From positions 13,579,488-13,643,487 of the forward strand of contig CM049320.1 of assembly GCA_026874595.1 (NCBI GenBank): a stretch of DNA of 64,000 bases, written 5' to 3'. The stretch comes from Sipunculus nudus. Taxonomy: Eukaryota > Annelida > Sipuncula > Golfingiida > Sipunculidae. Shown piece by piece: positions 12,801 to 25,214 of this stretch; within the stretch, counting starts at the first letter, position 1; each line of letters opens with the position of its first letter. Both the position numbers and the translations under genes were made by a program. The notes beneath the pieces are model-generated. The model was given only the letters and a program-made list of their open reading frames with translations, was not told the DNA's origin and did not search any database.

Positions 12801-13868
12801 ACGCCTGAGCACCCCGACCACCTGCATGCAGTCATTTTGGCACTTGTCTAGAACTGTTATTCCGTAGAATGACAGAGTGATATATGTTTTCTACATTAGC
12901 TATTTTGTACCAAGAGTAAGACAGAAATAACACTAATTCTACTAAAATAAGGAACTTTTGAGTAAAATTACAGACAAACCACCAAGTACACAGCCGACCA
13001 AGACAAAAACATTACACCGACTGTCGGAAATATAACCAGAAGAAATAAAAAAAATATATAAATTGCAGTAAACTATTTAACATCTCATCGTTGGGAAAGT
13101 TGTTTTTAATCTGAAGTAAAACAACTCACAATAATAAAACTCCGCGTATTTATCAGAACATGCACCTGCATATAATTCACGTTCTTTGACACATCAGGTG
13201 GATGTGTTTGTTTAGCCATAATGATACTCTTCTCGAACATCCGACCAAACCGTATCTTTTAATTATATAATAACTTTTTTCTTTGACACAAAATGAATGA
13301 AACTGCCTCTGAAACTGCAAATTATCTTGAAGTAGGCAACAAATGCCGTGCAGGCCTTATGGTCAGACAGGTATCGATAAAACGATATATTACGCATACC
13401 GTCATATAAAATTACTTATAAAATGAATATGTTGACAGTAGACGGAATTGGGGTTTTGGTGTCAAACTGTTTTTCTCGTCTGTTTAATGCACTCCAGAGG
13501 TTAGCAGATGTCTGTATTAGTGGAGAGACATACAATTAATTAGAAAAAATTGAATCGGCCAACCGTTCGTACCGTGGGAGAAAGCTAATTATAGATTAGT
13601 GACGTAAGCAAGCGTCATACCACAACATCTCAGTTTTAAAATAAAGACATTCTTTTCACATTTTACATTATTTCTATGAGTACCAAGAAATCATCTACAT
13701 AGTCACTTCCTAGACGTTGCTAACATCATTAAATATCAGAACTTTCTGGAACGCGGGAACACCCGTCTGTGATGCTCGAGATGTCATTTGGACGCTTGGT
13801 TTTGGTCTTCTGAGCATCCGATCATACGCGCCAATTTCTAGGACAATGACCGCGAGGACTAAAGATGC
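9886..13868. other. Intergenic DNA, no supported gene
   Basis: It contains a small TGCAGATTG repeat (9915-9942) and a GC-richer patch near 12430-12800. That patch ends one frame at AAAAGTAAGT, a donor-like site. No homologous domain was recognised in the frames at 10269-10520, 10986-11276 or 12328-12660. Confidence 0.4.
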
Positions 13869-13880
13869 CTCTTGTAGCAG

Positions 13881-14457
13881 TTTTTTTTATAAAGCTTTTA
13901 TTCCATTCAAGTGAAAGTAAATTACAAACAAGTACAATATCACATTTCAAAATAACAGAACAAAACATAGACATGTTCAACACATAAAAAATCAACACAA
14001 ATATGCAAACGCACAACTACATCTTACATATAATCAGGAATTTTTTGGCAGCATGTATATCTATTCCAGCATGTTTATCTAATTTAAACGAGTAAAATTG
14101 ATCATACCTTTTAAACAAGGTGTTTGCTTTTTACATTTTGTTATATATATATATATATAAAATATTTTACCGGCAATATAATTTTATCAAGTAATCTATC
14201 CGTAATCAAATTCATTGAAATCATTTTTCTAAAGAGAATATTCTAGTGATATTGAACTGCCAAGCCAGTTAAAAACTACTGTCCACAAGTATATATTTAA
14301 TCACATTGATAAAAGAATTGTGTTAGGGTTTCTTTCTCTTTTTCGCAAAAAGTGCATAGGTCATTTTCAACTTATCCTGACAAGGGTTTCAATGAAAATA
14401 TCCTATTAAATATCTTAAACTGGAAATATCTTTACTTTTGTAGCTAAAGTTAATGAT
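13881..14457 (-). mobile_element. 5'-truncated LINE (L1/Tx1-like) with target-site duplication
   Basis: A 577-bp insertion is flanked by a perfect 12-bp direct repeat CTCTTGTAGCAG (13869-13880 and 14458-14469). On the minus strand it ends in AATAAA and a short A-run, visible on the plus strand as the T-run at 13881. Near its other end it encodes a decayed frame reading DLCTFCEKEKETLTQFFYQC. This is the Cys-rich C-terminal motif typical of L1/Tx1-type LINE ORF2 (C-x2-C, then ETL, then C). In-frame stops follow. The perfect duplication suggests a fairly young, 5'-truncated insertion. Confidence 0.8.
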
Positions 14458-14733
14458 CTCTTGTAGCAGTCACTGATCCCTGCCGACTACATCAAAACAA
14501 TCAAAGGTGTGCTACCAGCTGACAATTGACCCTTACAGTTCTCCATTTTTATAAAATCATACATTTACTCGATATTTAACCATAAAATGATACGACAATG
14601 GAGCAAAATACTTTACAAGATGGCCACATATCAAATAAGACTTCAAAGTTTAACACAGATTCGCTGCACTCTTCAAACTTCTGACCTGAACGTCCCCAAA
14701 CTTGGCAAATTATCTTCTCATGGATAGCCCTGA

Positions 14734-14737
14734 ATAT

Positions 14738-14790
<53 letters not shown>
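14734..14790. repeat. (AT)n microsatellite
   Basis: A TA run with one AA break, followed by a T/A-rich TTATATTTTATA tract to about 14840. Confidence 0.9.
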
Positions 14791-14791
<1 letters not shown>

Positions 14792-17327
14792 ATAATTATA
14801 TTTTATATTTTTTATTTTATTATATTTTTATATTTTATATAACGAATATTCCACACGTGAAATAATATTGAAACAATACCGCTTCATCGATAACCCAATA
14901 TTTATATGAACAAAAATGGGATTGAACAAAGATCTAAAAGGTGTTACAGGGAATCCATTTATCACACGCACCCGGAGCACGTAGCAGGTGGTATGGGTAG
15001 TAGAGAACTGTACTGTGGTAAATGTGTGTCGACATTAAACCAATTTATCCCATCCTCATGTGGTATCAGGACGTATGCCATGGCGTAATGTTCTTATTAA
15101 ACATGGCCTGCATATATAACATACCATGCAGCTGCCTGTAGCGTATTGATATTTACTGATCCAGTATGATATTATAATTAATACATGTATAACCATTGGT
15201 TATGTCTTCGGGATTACAATCAATTCGAGTTATCCACGCAGCTTATATATTTTTTGTCCCTTTACGTTAGATGAATCATAAGAATTAGCTATATATGTTT
15301 GTATACCTAATGTACATGTTTATGAATGAGAACCCTATATATGACAGTACAGGTTAAATACATCTGAATGGGATACATATGGAATTGAAATAAATCAGTG
15401 AAACAATTAAAAGAAATATATGGCACCATTGTTTGAATAATATACTTATTATGAACCACCAAATATTATCAGCCAAACCCTGAATCCCTCCTGGGCAAAC
15501 TTTCTCAATGTATGTTTTCTAAGAAACAGCTGTATGAAGGTCATACAAACTGACATCTCAGAAAATGAACGTCGGTCGTTGAGGCATGCCGACCGTAATT
15601 GTTAGTCCCAGTGGACGTCACCTGTCAATTTTATCTGTTGTAATGGGTGCTTTGTAAACCAAGCGCTTGGTGTATAGTTAAATATCACCGACTCTATCAG
15701 TCTTATACGGTTTTATACTATATCTCCTGGGCTATAAGGCCTTTCCATTCCTTTAAGGGAATCAAAAAGTAAGAACAATGTATATATTGATCCCACTTTT
15801 TCTATAAAAATGTGGGTTAAACGCCTATAGGCTTCAAATATATACTGATATAAAAAATATATTATAGTATTTTAAAGATTAGAAATATGCAGGAAAAAAT
15901 AAGTATCGACTTTTGACTTATTTTTCTGGAGGTCATTGATAAAACTGCCAAATGTTTGTTCCTTTTGCACAAAATAAATATGGGTTCACAGGCAGAAATG
16001 TAAAAAATTCGTTAAAATGAAAATGTCGGTTCACAAGCTGAGTGTCTCTTGGGCACTGAACGCTTTTTTTCTACACAAATATGTGGGTTGACCTGATGTT
16101 TTAGCTCCCTGAAGTTCATCCCCGTATAATGCACCTATACCCCTATAAGGGTTCAGAACTGTCCATGATCATATATAAATATTTTTTTCAGATTTTCCTT
16201 AACAGTTTACTACTGCGCGGGTTTGCGATACATTGACATGCATACTTTGTTACTTTTGACATGTATTTTTGTTAGATACAAGTAAAGAGTATTTGCAAAT
16301 TGAATAATGTTTGATTGCGCCGGGGCACTGAGATATTGAACAACACTTTTTATATAACATTTATTTTGTATACACTAAAGTATAGTGTTTTCATCATAAT
16401 TTTGGTATTCACCCCGGCAGCGCTTGGCAGGTTGTGATGTCACTAGCTGATCGATGCAATAATTCGCCACTTGGAGGACTGCAGGATTCTCGCCTTACAC
16501 ACAGTCACGTGATTCTGGGAATTCCTCTATTATGGGGTCGATTGAGTCGATGATTCCTCAACCAGGATGTTAGATTAGTCATGTTGCTTTATAAGATTTC
16601 ATAGCTAGTGATATCTCATCTGAAGGCTTCTTCAATTAATGGTGTTTTTAGAAATCACTGTGAAACAAATAGCCTTTGAAGACCTTAAGAACCGCCATCA
16701 AAACGTCTTTGAAGTACAACTGACAGCCAGCCGCGATTGTGGCCATTTATGTTTGTTGTTCACACATAGAAGGCTTCTTGTTCCTAATCACAGTTGTTTT
16801 TGTTGAGCAATTCTACAATGTATTCATATGTTAAGCAGCGTTTCTGGGTGCAATACCATAGCATCATCAAACGTAAATATTCCAGGTAATTATGTATTGT
16901 TTACCCTGTGCAATCTCGGTCCTCACTAGCCCGTAGCCAGGTATCATGTACGCCATTACCCGAAGTTTGTTAGGTCGAAGGTAGGTTGCGTCACAAACCT
17001 ATCTTTTTTTTTGTAATCGTTAAATATTTTGATAATTTGATACAAATTAAAAATCCCATACACAATGATTCGCGCGAAAATTCGAACTGCGCTTATGCTG
17101 TAAAATGGAAAAAGCGCGAAAATTCAGTCGCGCCAAATTATCCATATCCACAGTATATTCTTAAAACTGATGATGTGTTCTATGTATAAGATTATGTTAA
17201 GTTTATGTTCTCTGATACTGTTGGATTTTATAGAATATTTTAAATGAATTTCATAAAAACATTTTATACATCTTAATCCACAAATGTTCCTTCACTTGTA
17301 ATCCAACATCTCAGTGATCACAGATGA
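14791..17327. other. Intergenic DNA, no supported gene
   Basis: AT-rich sequence. A GC-richer patch at 16390-16600 contains a CACGTG E-box (16506-16511), but nothing else is diagnostic. Confidence 0.4.
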
Positions 17328-17335
17328 CTGAATAC

Positions 17336-18092
17336 CAGAGTTGGGGCCAGGTAGTTGTACCTGTACCTGTACCTGTACTAGGTACACATTTCAGAGTACC
17401 TGTACCTGTACCTGTACCTGCTGGTCATGAGTAGGAAGTACCTTGTACCTGTACCTGTACCTGGAACTAAAGTACCTGTACCTGGTACAAGGTACTCCAG
17501 GTACATTTTCATATTTTCAGTTTTTTCTTTCAGAATTTAATTTGTTTACCTGTAGTGTAAAATAACCAGCAAGCCATCATTTTGATAAACTGCTCATGAA
17601 TTGAATGACTTAATGGACTTTCAGTACACTTGAATATCATGTTTGTGAATGGATAGTGTTATACTGTAGTACTTGTGCACTTAATGAACTTTTAGTACAC
17701 AAATATCATGTTGATGAAGTATGGTGTCATACTGTACTTGGTGTACTTAATGGACTTTCATGAGACTTGAATATTATGTTTGTGAATGTATGATGTCTAC
17801 TTGGTGCACTTAATGGACTTTTAATACACGTGCATATCATGTTTGTGAATGTATGGTGCCATACAGATAATAAGTTTTAGTAAAATATACTTTAGCAAAT
17901 GACTTCAGCTTTGTTTGATAGAGAAAAAGGCATGTTAACTTGCATATACGTGATCCTAAAATGAATGTACCTGTACCTGTACCTAGGTACTCTGTGAAAA
18001 TCAAGTACCTGTACCTGTACCTGTATCTGGCCAATTCACAAGTACCTGTACCTGTACCTAGGTACTTTCACTTGTACCTGGCCCCAACCCTG
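17336..18092. mobile_element. Non-autonomous hAT-type DNA transposon
   Basis: The element begins CAGAGTTGGGGCCAGGTA and ends with the inverted counterpart of CAGGGTTGGGGCCAGGTA. It is flanked by a perfect 8-bp direct repeat CTGAATAC (17328-17335 and 18093-18100). An 8-bp duplication with CAG-type terminal repeats is the hAT signature. It has no transposase frame. Both sub-terminal zones are packed with GTACCT hexamer repeats (about 17357-17515 and 17966-18065). The centre is a tandem array of a unit of about 70 bp. Confidence 0.88.
17607..17866. repeat. Tandem array of an about 70-bp unit inside the hAT element
   Basis: Four diverged copies of a unit share CTTAATGGACTTT, then a TACAC-type box, ATATCATGTT-TGTGAATG and GGTGTCATAC-CTTGGTG. 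The array is confined between the hexamer-rich ends of the transposon and probably arose within it. Confidence 0.75.
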
Positions 18093-18369
18093 CTGAATAC
18101 AAGATAACCGCCTGACCCCAAACTTTCTCTGAGATTCTATCTTGCTCTCAGTGTCTGGGACATTGATCCCATCATTTTCATATTTCCCCGTGATTGTAGT
18201 ATATTTAACCTTAGGTTTCCCCCTACAAAAAAGTCACAGAATATATTTTTTTGCGGAATCATCATATTAGTCACTTACAAAACCTTTAATAGAGCTTACG
18301 GGCATCTTCTGTCCTTCCATATATTGTAAGATTTCAACTTTTCCATATTGACATAGTTGTTGCAAGGTT

Positions 18370-19560
18370 ATTTTGGACACGTGATGTTTTTTCTTTATAA
18401 ATCAAGTCCTAATTATAAAAATAATGAATTCCAAGTATTTTTATAGTTGCTGTTTGGAGGTATCCCATTTCAGATTATACACATTTTTGTTACATATTTT
18501 ATAGATCCCTTTCAAGGAACCTCTGTTTAGGATGATTTATCTTGAGTGAAGAAAAACATTAAAATCTTTCAATTACACGGAGAACATTGACAAGTGATTT
18601 AACATTATCAACAAATAATGTTGTATCATCTGCAAACATGCATAGTTTGACTTCTGTGTTTCCAACGTCTATTCCTTTTATATGTTTGTCATTTCTAATC
18701 TTGATTACCAACATTTCTATTACAAAGATAAATAAATATGGAGCCAGCGGATCGCCTTGCCGGGTCCCTCTTTCTAACTGAAAATGCCCTGTGGTAAAGC
18801 CATTGTTCATAACTGAACGTTCTTCATTGTGTAATATTTTAACCCCTTTGATAAAAGGACTATCAAAACCAAAATCCTTTTTTTTTATATAAAACCATCA
18901 TTAACACTATCGAAAGCAGCCTCTAGATCTGCTGCAAACATAATTCCAGGTTTATGTTCCAATTCAGTATAATGTAACACATCCCATATTAATCTTATCG
19001 GTTCTCCAATAAATCTCTCTTTACTACTTGATTAAATTTGGTAGATATCTTTCTATTCCTTTTACTAATATTTTACTCAATACATTTAACAGAAAAAAAC
19101 ATTTAACAGACGTATTTGTCTCCAACCACTTAAGTGTTTTAAATCTTTGCTGGCTTAGGAACTTATTTACCGAGGGCTTGCTTTTGTGATGATGTCTAGG
19201 ATCCATGTTCATAATTTTCATTCAAACAATCTGTTAAGCGTTGGCCGAGTTAATTAGATAAAACCAAATAAAATGCCTTTATAAATCCATCATTACCTGG
19301 AGTTTTAGTACTCTTTATTGCATTCAAATAAAAATACACCTCATTTTTTGTAATTATATACCCACATGGTTTTGCTTCAGACTATCTGAAAGTATTCTCG
19401 TGTACAGGAAGAAATTCAAAATAACTGTTGAGTTCTTGTTCAGTATAAATTACTTTTCTCTGGTATTTATAAATAAAAGAATTTTTAAACCCTCTTTGTT
19501 ATCCCAGAAATATAAAAAATAAAATGGCCCTCACTCTGAGGAAAAACCTCTGCCGGGACC
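18370..19560 (-). mobile_element. LINE reverse-transcriptase remnant (L1/Tx1-like)
   Basis: The minus strand encodes broken pieces of a non-LTR reverse transcriptase in the right order. An upstream piece contains YTEQELNSYFEFL, then KTPGNDGFIKAFY near 19290. LSKILVKGIERYLPNLI follows (about 19030-19080), then RFIGEPIRLIWD and the catalytic-region AADLEAAFDSVNDGF (about 18900-19020). ERGTRQGDPLAPYLFI and the FADDTTLF catalytic box lie at 18559-18810. Stops and frameshifts separate the segments, so it is inactive. The RQGDP plus IKGI pattern fits the L1/Tx1 group. Ends and target duplication were not identified. Confidence 0.85.
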
Positions 19561-20479
19561 AGATTTTCAACTACTATTGGATTTAAAGATATTCAGTTTT
19601 CTTCCGGTTGTTTTGGTCTCTCTGAATTAAGACGGCAAAGAATATTTTATAAATATTCTTTGAACATTGGTCTTGAGCAGTAATAAGCCAATGAAAAGGC
19701 CAATTTGTCCATGAAAACGCTGCAGTTATTTTAATTAATTCTACCGTTCTTCGACTATTCGACGCATTTGACATTTGTATAATTATCAGCCATAAAAAGA
19801 AATATCCTCAGGAAAGATGCAATGAAATGGGATTAGTAAACCCATAAACCAGTATTACGTAATTCTAGTCGCTAAATTAACTTGACTTAAGCCCCACGAT
19901 AATAAAAAATAGAATATGTACTACTGAACTACTGTATATAAAATGTAATATATAAATGATAATATTAGTCTCATTACACAGACGTATACTGTAGTCGTTT
20001 TCGTGTTCGCATCGGATTTGAATCCACGATTCTCGAATAAAATCCCCCCCCCCCCATTGAACACAATTGAAGAGATATTTACAAAGAAATATTGTAAATA
20101 TCTCTATGTTTCAAAACAGTTTTTTCTTTAATTATCATTCTTATCATATGGTTTCCTTTTTTCTTCAAAAAATTGGCAGCGCTAAATATAGCCCGTGTAC
20201 TTACCCTGAACGTAAAAGAAATCTATCCAAATCCTATATGGGTTTTTTAGTCGTATATGGAAACCCGCCAAAATAAGTATTAATGAAAACTTACGTATGT
20301 GCCGGAATCCATCCTTGTATAGAAAGCACATACAATATGCGGTGCACGGAAACCATAAATACATGAACTGGCAATACGTTTACCGGTGAAAACATTTTAT
20401 TTTTTGTCAAACTATTTTGGCTGTCTCTCTGGTTGTGTACATGAAAAGATCAGATATTGTTTGTCAGGTTTCAGGTCTT

Positions 20480-20575
20480 ACCCGATTAATTAGAGAAAAT
20501 CTAATTAGCCTGCGGGCTGGTCTGTAGGTGACTGCTAATTAGAGGGAGGTGACATGTGTGATGACGTCACTCCAA
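20480..20575. promoter_or_regulatory. Homeodomain-site cluster with palindromic CRE
   Basis: Three identical TAATTAG cores (20487-20493, 20502-20508, 20536-20542) occur within 56 bp, followed by a perfect CRE palindrome TGACGTCA (20562-20569). The clustering in a locally GC-richer patch about 4.6 kb before the neuropeptide ATG suggests an enhancer read by homeodomain and CREB-type factors. TAATTA also arises by chance in AT-rich DNA, so function is inferred only. Confidence 0.3.
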
Positions 20576-21627
20576 GCTGCGTGTCACGCACGTTATATAT
20601 ACTTTATAGGCCCCTGCATTGCATTTTTAAACAGGAATTCATATTTTCGTATGTTGAATCCAAATTTTAAGTTAACAATAATTTTCTCAGTGCGTGTTTT
20701 CATTAGTAAGAACATCATACCCGATTACCTTAAATAAACCCGATGGGCTTTATGGCTGTGAACTTAAAACCTATTTTGTAATTGTTTCACATGAAGTGTT
20801 TTTTTTTTCAAGGGCGATCAGTGACACACGTTTGAAACAAAGGAATGGGAGAGAGCTTACCGCAGCAAATTTTATGTCAGGAAGACTTTTGAGTCATGCG
20901 GGACTGTAACGACGGACCATCTCTTCCCCCCTTCTGTACACCCGTCAAGAAAGATCGGCCGTTAACCGAGCAGAAATACGAGAGCTGTATACATCAAGAA
21001 AATTCGAACATAGCAATTAATTAGAGAGACTGTGTCCAAAATCTCCCTGCAAGCAAAATATTAGGTATTTGTGGCCTATTTTCTAAAACGTTTGACGAAA
21101 AACATAATTTTGTGCTGGTTAGAAGTTTTTGCCGCATCAAATCACATTACTCTGAAAACTGTCCCTTTAATCATGGCGGTTTAAATTGTAATCGGACCAT
21201 GTAAATCTTAACGACTCTCCGATTTATACATATTATAATTTATAGTTCGTTATTATTGCTACTTTTTAGTAGTGGTAGGAAATGGTTTTAAAATCATAAT
21301 CAATGATTTAAAAATAAAAAAAAGACATATGATCGATTATTATTAATTGCTTTTAGTTACTTTACGTCCTATATCCCTGACAGGATTAAATTCTTTGCAA
21401 GAGCATACATAATCGTTTTTAATTGATTATTCAAAATTGCATTCGATTAAATTGATTTTAAAAGAAAACGACTAACTTAATCGGCACAACATTGCTTTTT
21501 AGTATAAATTCCTAGGATATATTATCGTTTATCAAAATGCTGTATGAAATCATTAAATGAAAATTAGCGGATCAGCATTAGTTATTACTTAAGTCTTGTC
21601 AGGGGCTGATACAGTACCTTGAAGGTA

Positions 21628-22234
21628 GTATCTCACTGGGCTGCGACGGCATGCGACTAGTTGGAGACACGGCAATTGCGACAAATAACGCGAATTATCG
21701 ACATTTTTAACTTGCAATCACACTGAATCGAACTTACGACACGTTTGCGAACATCGTTCGAGTGTTTGGCCAAAAATTCGGCTGGAGTTCGTATTTCCGT
21801 CGTGCGAATTTCGTGCGATGTTCACAAGACATTCGCATGACATTTGTGAAATATCCGCACGACAATTCGCGAAAAGAACGTCAGATTCTCATTTTATCTC
21901 CAAACATTCGCAATGTAGTTGCATAGGTCGCAAACCCCTCTCGAAGTTGTCTCGCAGTTCTCGCACTTCCTGACTCGCGGAAACTGACTTGAGAATAGTT
22001 CGAGACATGTTTGAGACGGGTTTGATACACCAGCGACACCTCTGCGACTATTTTGCTAGAAGTTTGTTTTGCGACTTTTTTGAACATGTTCAAAATTTGT
22101 GCGACAGATGAGCGACACTTTGCGAATCACACGAGGAAATTGAGAACCGCCGCGAATGTTTTAAGACACTTTTGAGACTCTCTCGCGAATGCATTCGCAA
22201 TTTGTCGCAAAGCTGTCGCAGCCCAGTGAGATAC
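21628..22234. mobile_element. MITE with perfect 20-bp terminal inverted repeats
   Basis: The left end GTATCTCACTGGGCTGCGAC (21628-21647) is repeated exactly in inverse orientation at 22215-22234. The roughly 600-bp interior is GC-richer than the flanks and full of TTCGCA/TGCGAA words on both strands, so the element is self-complementary over much of its length. No transposase is present. A TA dinucleotide at both borders could be the target duplication (element 21631-22231), but the superfamily is not certain. Confidence 0.82.
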
Positions 22235-22938
22235 ATGAAGAATTATAAGGAAGACTATAAAGCGATCAGAGAGCGTAGACCTCCGACATGGCAGCTCGTA
22301 CCACCAAATAGCATTGTGAGAAATGCAGCTATCCTAAAAAAAATAAATACAGTTACGTTCGGAATTATTTAACATGTTTTTTTTCCTCGATATGATATAT
22401 ACAATTTCTATGCATCATGTGTTGCTGCTGTTCAATTGTTTTTTTTTAAGCTGTACTCATAATTTTCAAAAGAAAAACACTTAAAATTTACAAAAAAATA
22501 AAACCAATAAATGTTGAATAATTCATCATCTGTAGGTACTATATCTGTTCTATTTTCAATATATGTTTAGCTATATCAAAATGCCCTTTGATCCTACCTC
22601 ATCACCACGTGACACATGAAAGACCTGGTGATCGGTGGAGGCTGCCCGCAGCACGTTTGTCGTCTCTGGCGTGCTCATCTGTAAAGTTCTTTTGATGTTT
22701 GTTTTGAACAGACTTGACAATCAAATCGATATTATACAACTAGCGCCCGGGAGACTGTCTAAAACGTGGACAAGATAGTCTGTAGGCGGTCTGCGTTTTA
22801 GAAAGTGAAAGTACGCATGTAACACTCACATAAAACAACGTCATGACAAATTACCGTCTAAGCTCGACGATTTAATCATATACAAGTAGTCCAGTAAAAC
22901 AACCCCTTGGTTCAGTAAAGAGGATATTTACTATATAA

Positions 22939-22941
<3 letters not shown>

Positions 22942-22997
<56 letters not shown>

Positions 22998-23109
22998 GGG
23001 CGGATCCAGGATTTAGGAAAAGGGGTCCAACCCAGGAGGACTAATGAAAATCCTGAAAAAAAGGTCATCAGGTCTGGAAAAGGGGGGTCCAATATATATA
23101 TATATATAT
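22942..23109. repeat. (AT)n microsatellite split by a G-tract element
   Basis: TA runs at 22942-22994 and 23092-23109 flank the dispersed element at 22995-23091. Confidence 0.9.
22995..23091 (+). mobile_element. G-tract dispersed repeat, copy 2, inserted in an (AT)n array
   Basis: A short copy (CAGGGGCGGATCCAGGATTT, then GGAGGACTAATG, GGTCATCAGGTCTGG and GGGGGGTCCAA) is flanked on both sides by uninterrupted (TA)n. It lacks the second half of the family, and its boundaries are sharp against the dinucleotide array. Confidence 0.7.
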
Positions 23110-23793
23110 CGTAGTTGTTGTACCTGACAGACAAACACGGTTGGTCACATAACCTCCGGCAAACGAATAAATCAGTATTATAAATGATTTTGAAGACAGC
23201 AATAAAATGTACTTGAAGAATCTTGTTCAACCATTTTATTACACTCAAATTAAATGCTCTGTTAATGCGATAATCACATTTTACAGTGTACGGTAATTAT
23301 ATACGGAAAATTATAACGGAATTCTTTTCCATCTGGACAGAATTCTCTATTCAATTGTCTCTCTACCAGTGGTTGACCGGATAATACTCTTTTTGGCTCT
23401 CTGACCTAGGTGGTGCTGTGAAGCCGCGTGCCCAGCCACAGTTTTCAGAATTAGTAATTATAGGATGTCTCGAATAAATTTGTCGAGGGGATGGCTTTCA
23501 TTCCTAACAATATGCTTCCGATATCCCCATTTGATATACATTTAGAATTAATTTTAATGCTTGCCCTTCTCATGTTGTTCTTGTCACTGTCCTTGCATGT
23601 AAAAATTATCTCATCATAAGGACAGGCCGCGTTAGACATAAAGTAGAATAGGCAAATCCTGCAAGAAAATGATGTAACTGAATGTACATATATATCTGTT
23701 GAACAGTAATCTTAATAAGACATGTTTATTTTATAAAACTGTGTCATGTTTCTGACCGAGTGTTTTATTTCTTGATATGCCCCTGAAGAAGTA

Positions 23794-23794
<1 letters not shown>

Positions 23795-23845
<51 letters not shown>
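23795..23845. repeat. (AT)n microsatellite
   Basis: An uninterrupted TA run of about 50 bp. Confidence 0.95.
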
Positions 23846-23847
<2 letters not shown>

Positions 23848-24848
23848 TATGTGTGAATCTCCTATTTATATTACCAATGATTTTGCTGTGTATGCATGTT
23901 TTATATCCCCCCTCACGTTCTGTACGCCTGTCTCTCTGAACACACACACAATATCATATAAATTGTTTAAAAATTCATGAGACTTGTAAAAATCTTTCTT
24001 AAATCAATCCAGCCGGGTATTGAAACAATTCATTTCTAAGTTGATTTGTATTAAGGCTCAATAAAATAAAAAAGGATGTTCTTGCTGACTATGCAGGGAT
24101 CTAAATGGTATGAGCACACACGTTATTATCCCTAGAGGTCAAAAGGTCACGCCTCTCGGTATATGATTGACGTAACTGTGTCTGCTGATTTGGAACCTCT
24201 GCGGCGACGAAAAGAATTACCCGTTTTGTCATACGAAAAGAAAGCGAAACTAGAAAACCACCAACCAGAAAACAAATATATAGCTCGTGCCGGGGCATAC
24301 AGAGCTGCTTTCACTACCAACGGTACCCGACAAGAACTAATTTACTTTTCAAATCAATGACAAACTCTTCTTAACATATATCTGGGCCACGTTCTGTGGT
24401 GTATTTTCAACCGAGCACACCCGGCATAAACAGTGATTTAGCAAAGGGCTCTTGAGGGGTAATACTGAAGAATACGGTTTGTTTAGCATGTTATGGCATA
24501 ACGTAGACCTCTTATGGCCAGGGACTTGAGTCAATGTGGTGAGCGAGCTATGATAAATCGGGTTTATTCCTTCTCAACGGCTTAACACTTCCATATTAGT
24601 TCATTCCTGTACAACACGCAAAGCCGGCATCCCAAGGGAATTTTTCAATCCTGCAGAAAACTGAAAGCTGATGCTAGCTAACGAAGGATACTTGGCGAGA
24701 AGTCCCCCCGCGGGTGACAGCTACATGTGTTTTATAGACGTTCAATGAAGATCCATCGCGCCGATACCGCCTAAGTGAAATAATTACGCTTTACCGCGCC
24801 CGCGAAGCGGAAAATCGCCAGCACTGACTTGTGTTCCGACGCTCTGAG
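23846..24848. other. Upstream flank of the neuropeptide gene
   Basis: GC content rises from about 24600 towards the promoter. No coding segment was recognised, and chance frames on both strands lack domain signatures. Confidence 0.4.
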
Positions 24849-25214
24849 CCAATGGCTGCGTGGATTGGATAAATCAACTCAAACAGACGATTATGTGGGC
24901 CGTGAGTCTAAGTCTTGATTGGTTCGTCGGTCGGCTCTGTTGCTCTGACGTACCGTGTATGCTTCATATAACGATCATTAAGAAACAGGCAACTGGCTTT
25001 CCGCAAGAGAATTCTCCTGGGCGCAGTCGTCGTTGTAAAACTTTCTAACAGGACTGACTGTAACGCTAGCTGTAACATAAACGCTAACGTCACAAGTACG
25101 GCACCATCAGTGAGAACCAGAAAAGTTTCCAAACAGATAGAAAGCCTGTTTATTTGCCCACCGCCGCCGGTTTTGTGTTGAATCCAGTTTTTGAAGAGTT
25201 TTCCCGCCGTCAAG
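24849..25214 (+). promoter_or_regulatory. Putative promoter and 5' UTR of the neuropeptide gene
   Basis: This stretch is clearly GC-richer than the surrounding AT-rich DNA. It carries a CCAAT box (24849-24853), two inverted CCAAT motifs (ATTGG at 24864-24868 and 24918-24922), a CRE-like TGACGTAC (24946-24953) and a TATA-like TATAA (24967-24971). Transcription would then start near 25000, giving a 5' UTR of about 215 nt. An in-frame TGA at 25179-25181 lies 12 codons before the ATG, so the coding frame cannot extend further upstream in this exon. The motifs are seen directly. Their use as a promoter is inference, and a further 5' non-coding exon cannot be excluded. Confidence 0.45.
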
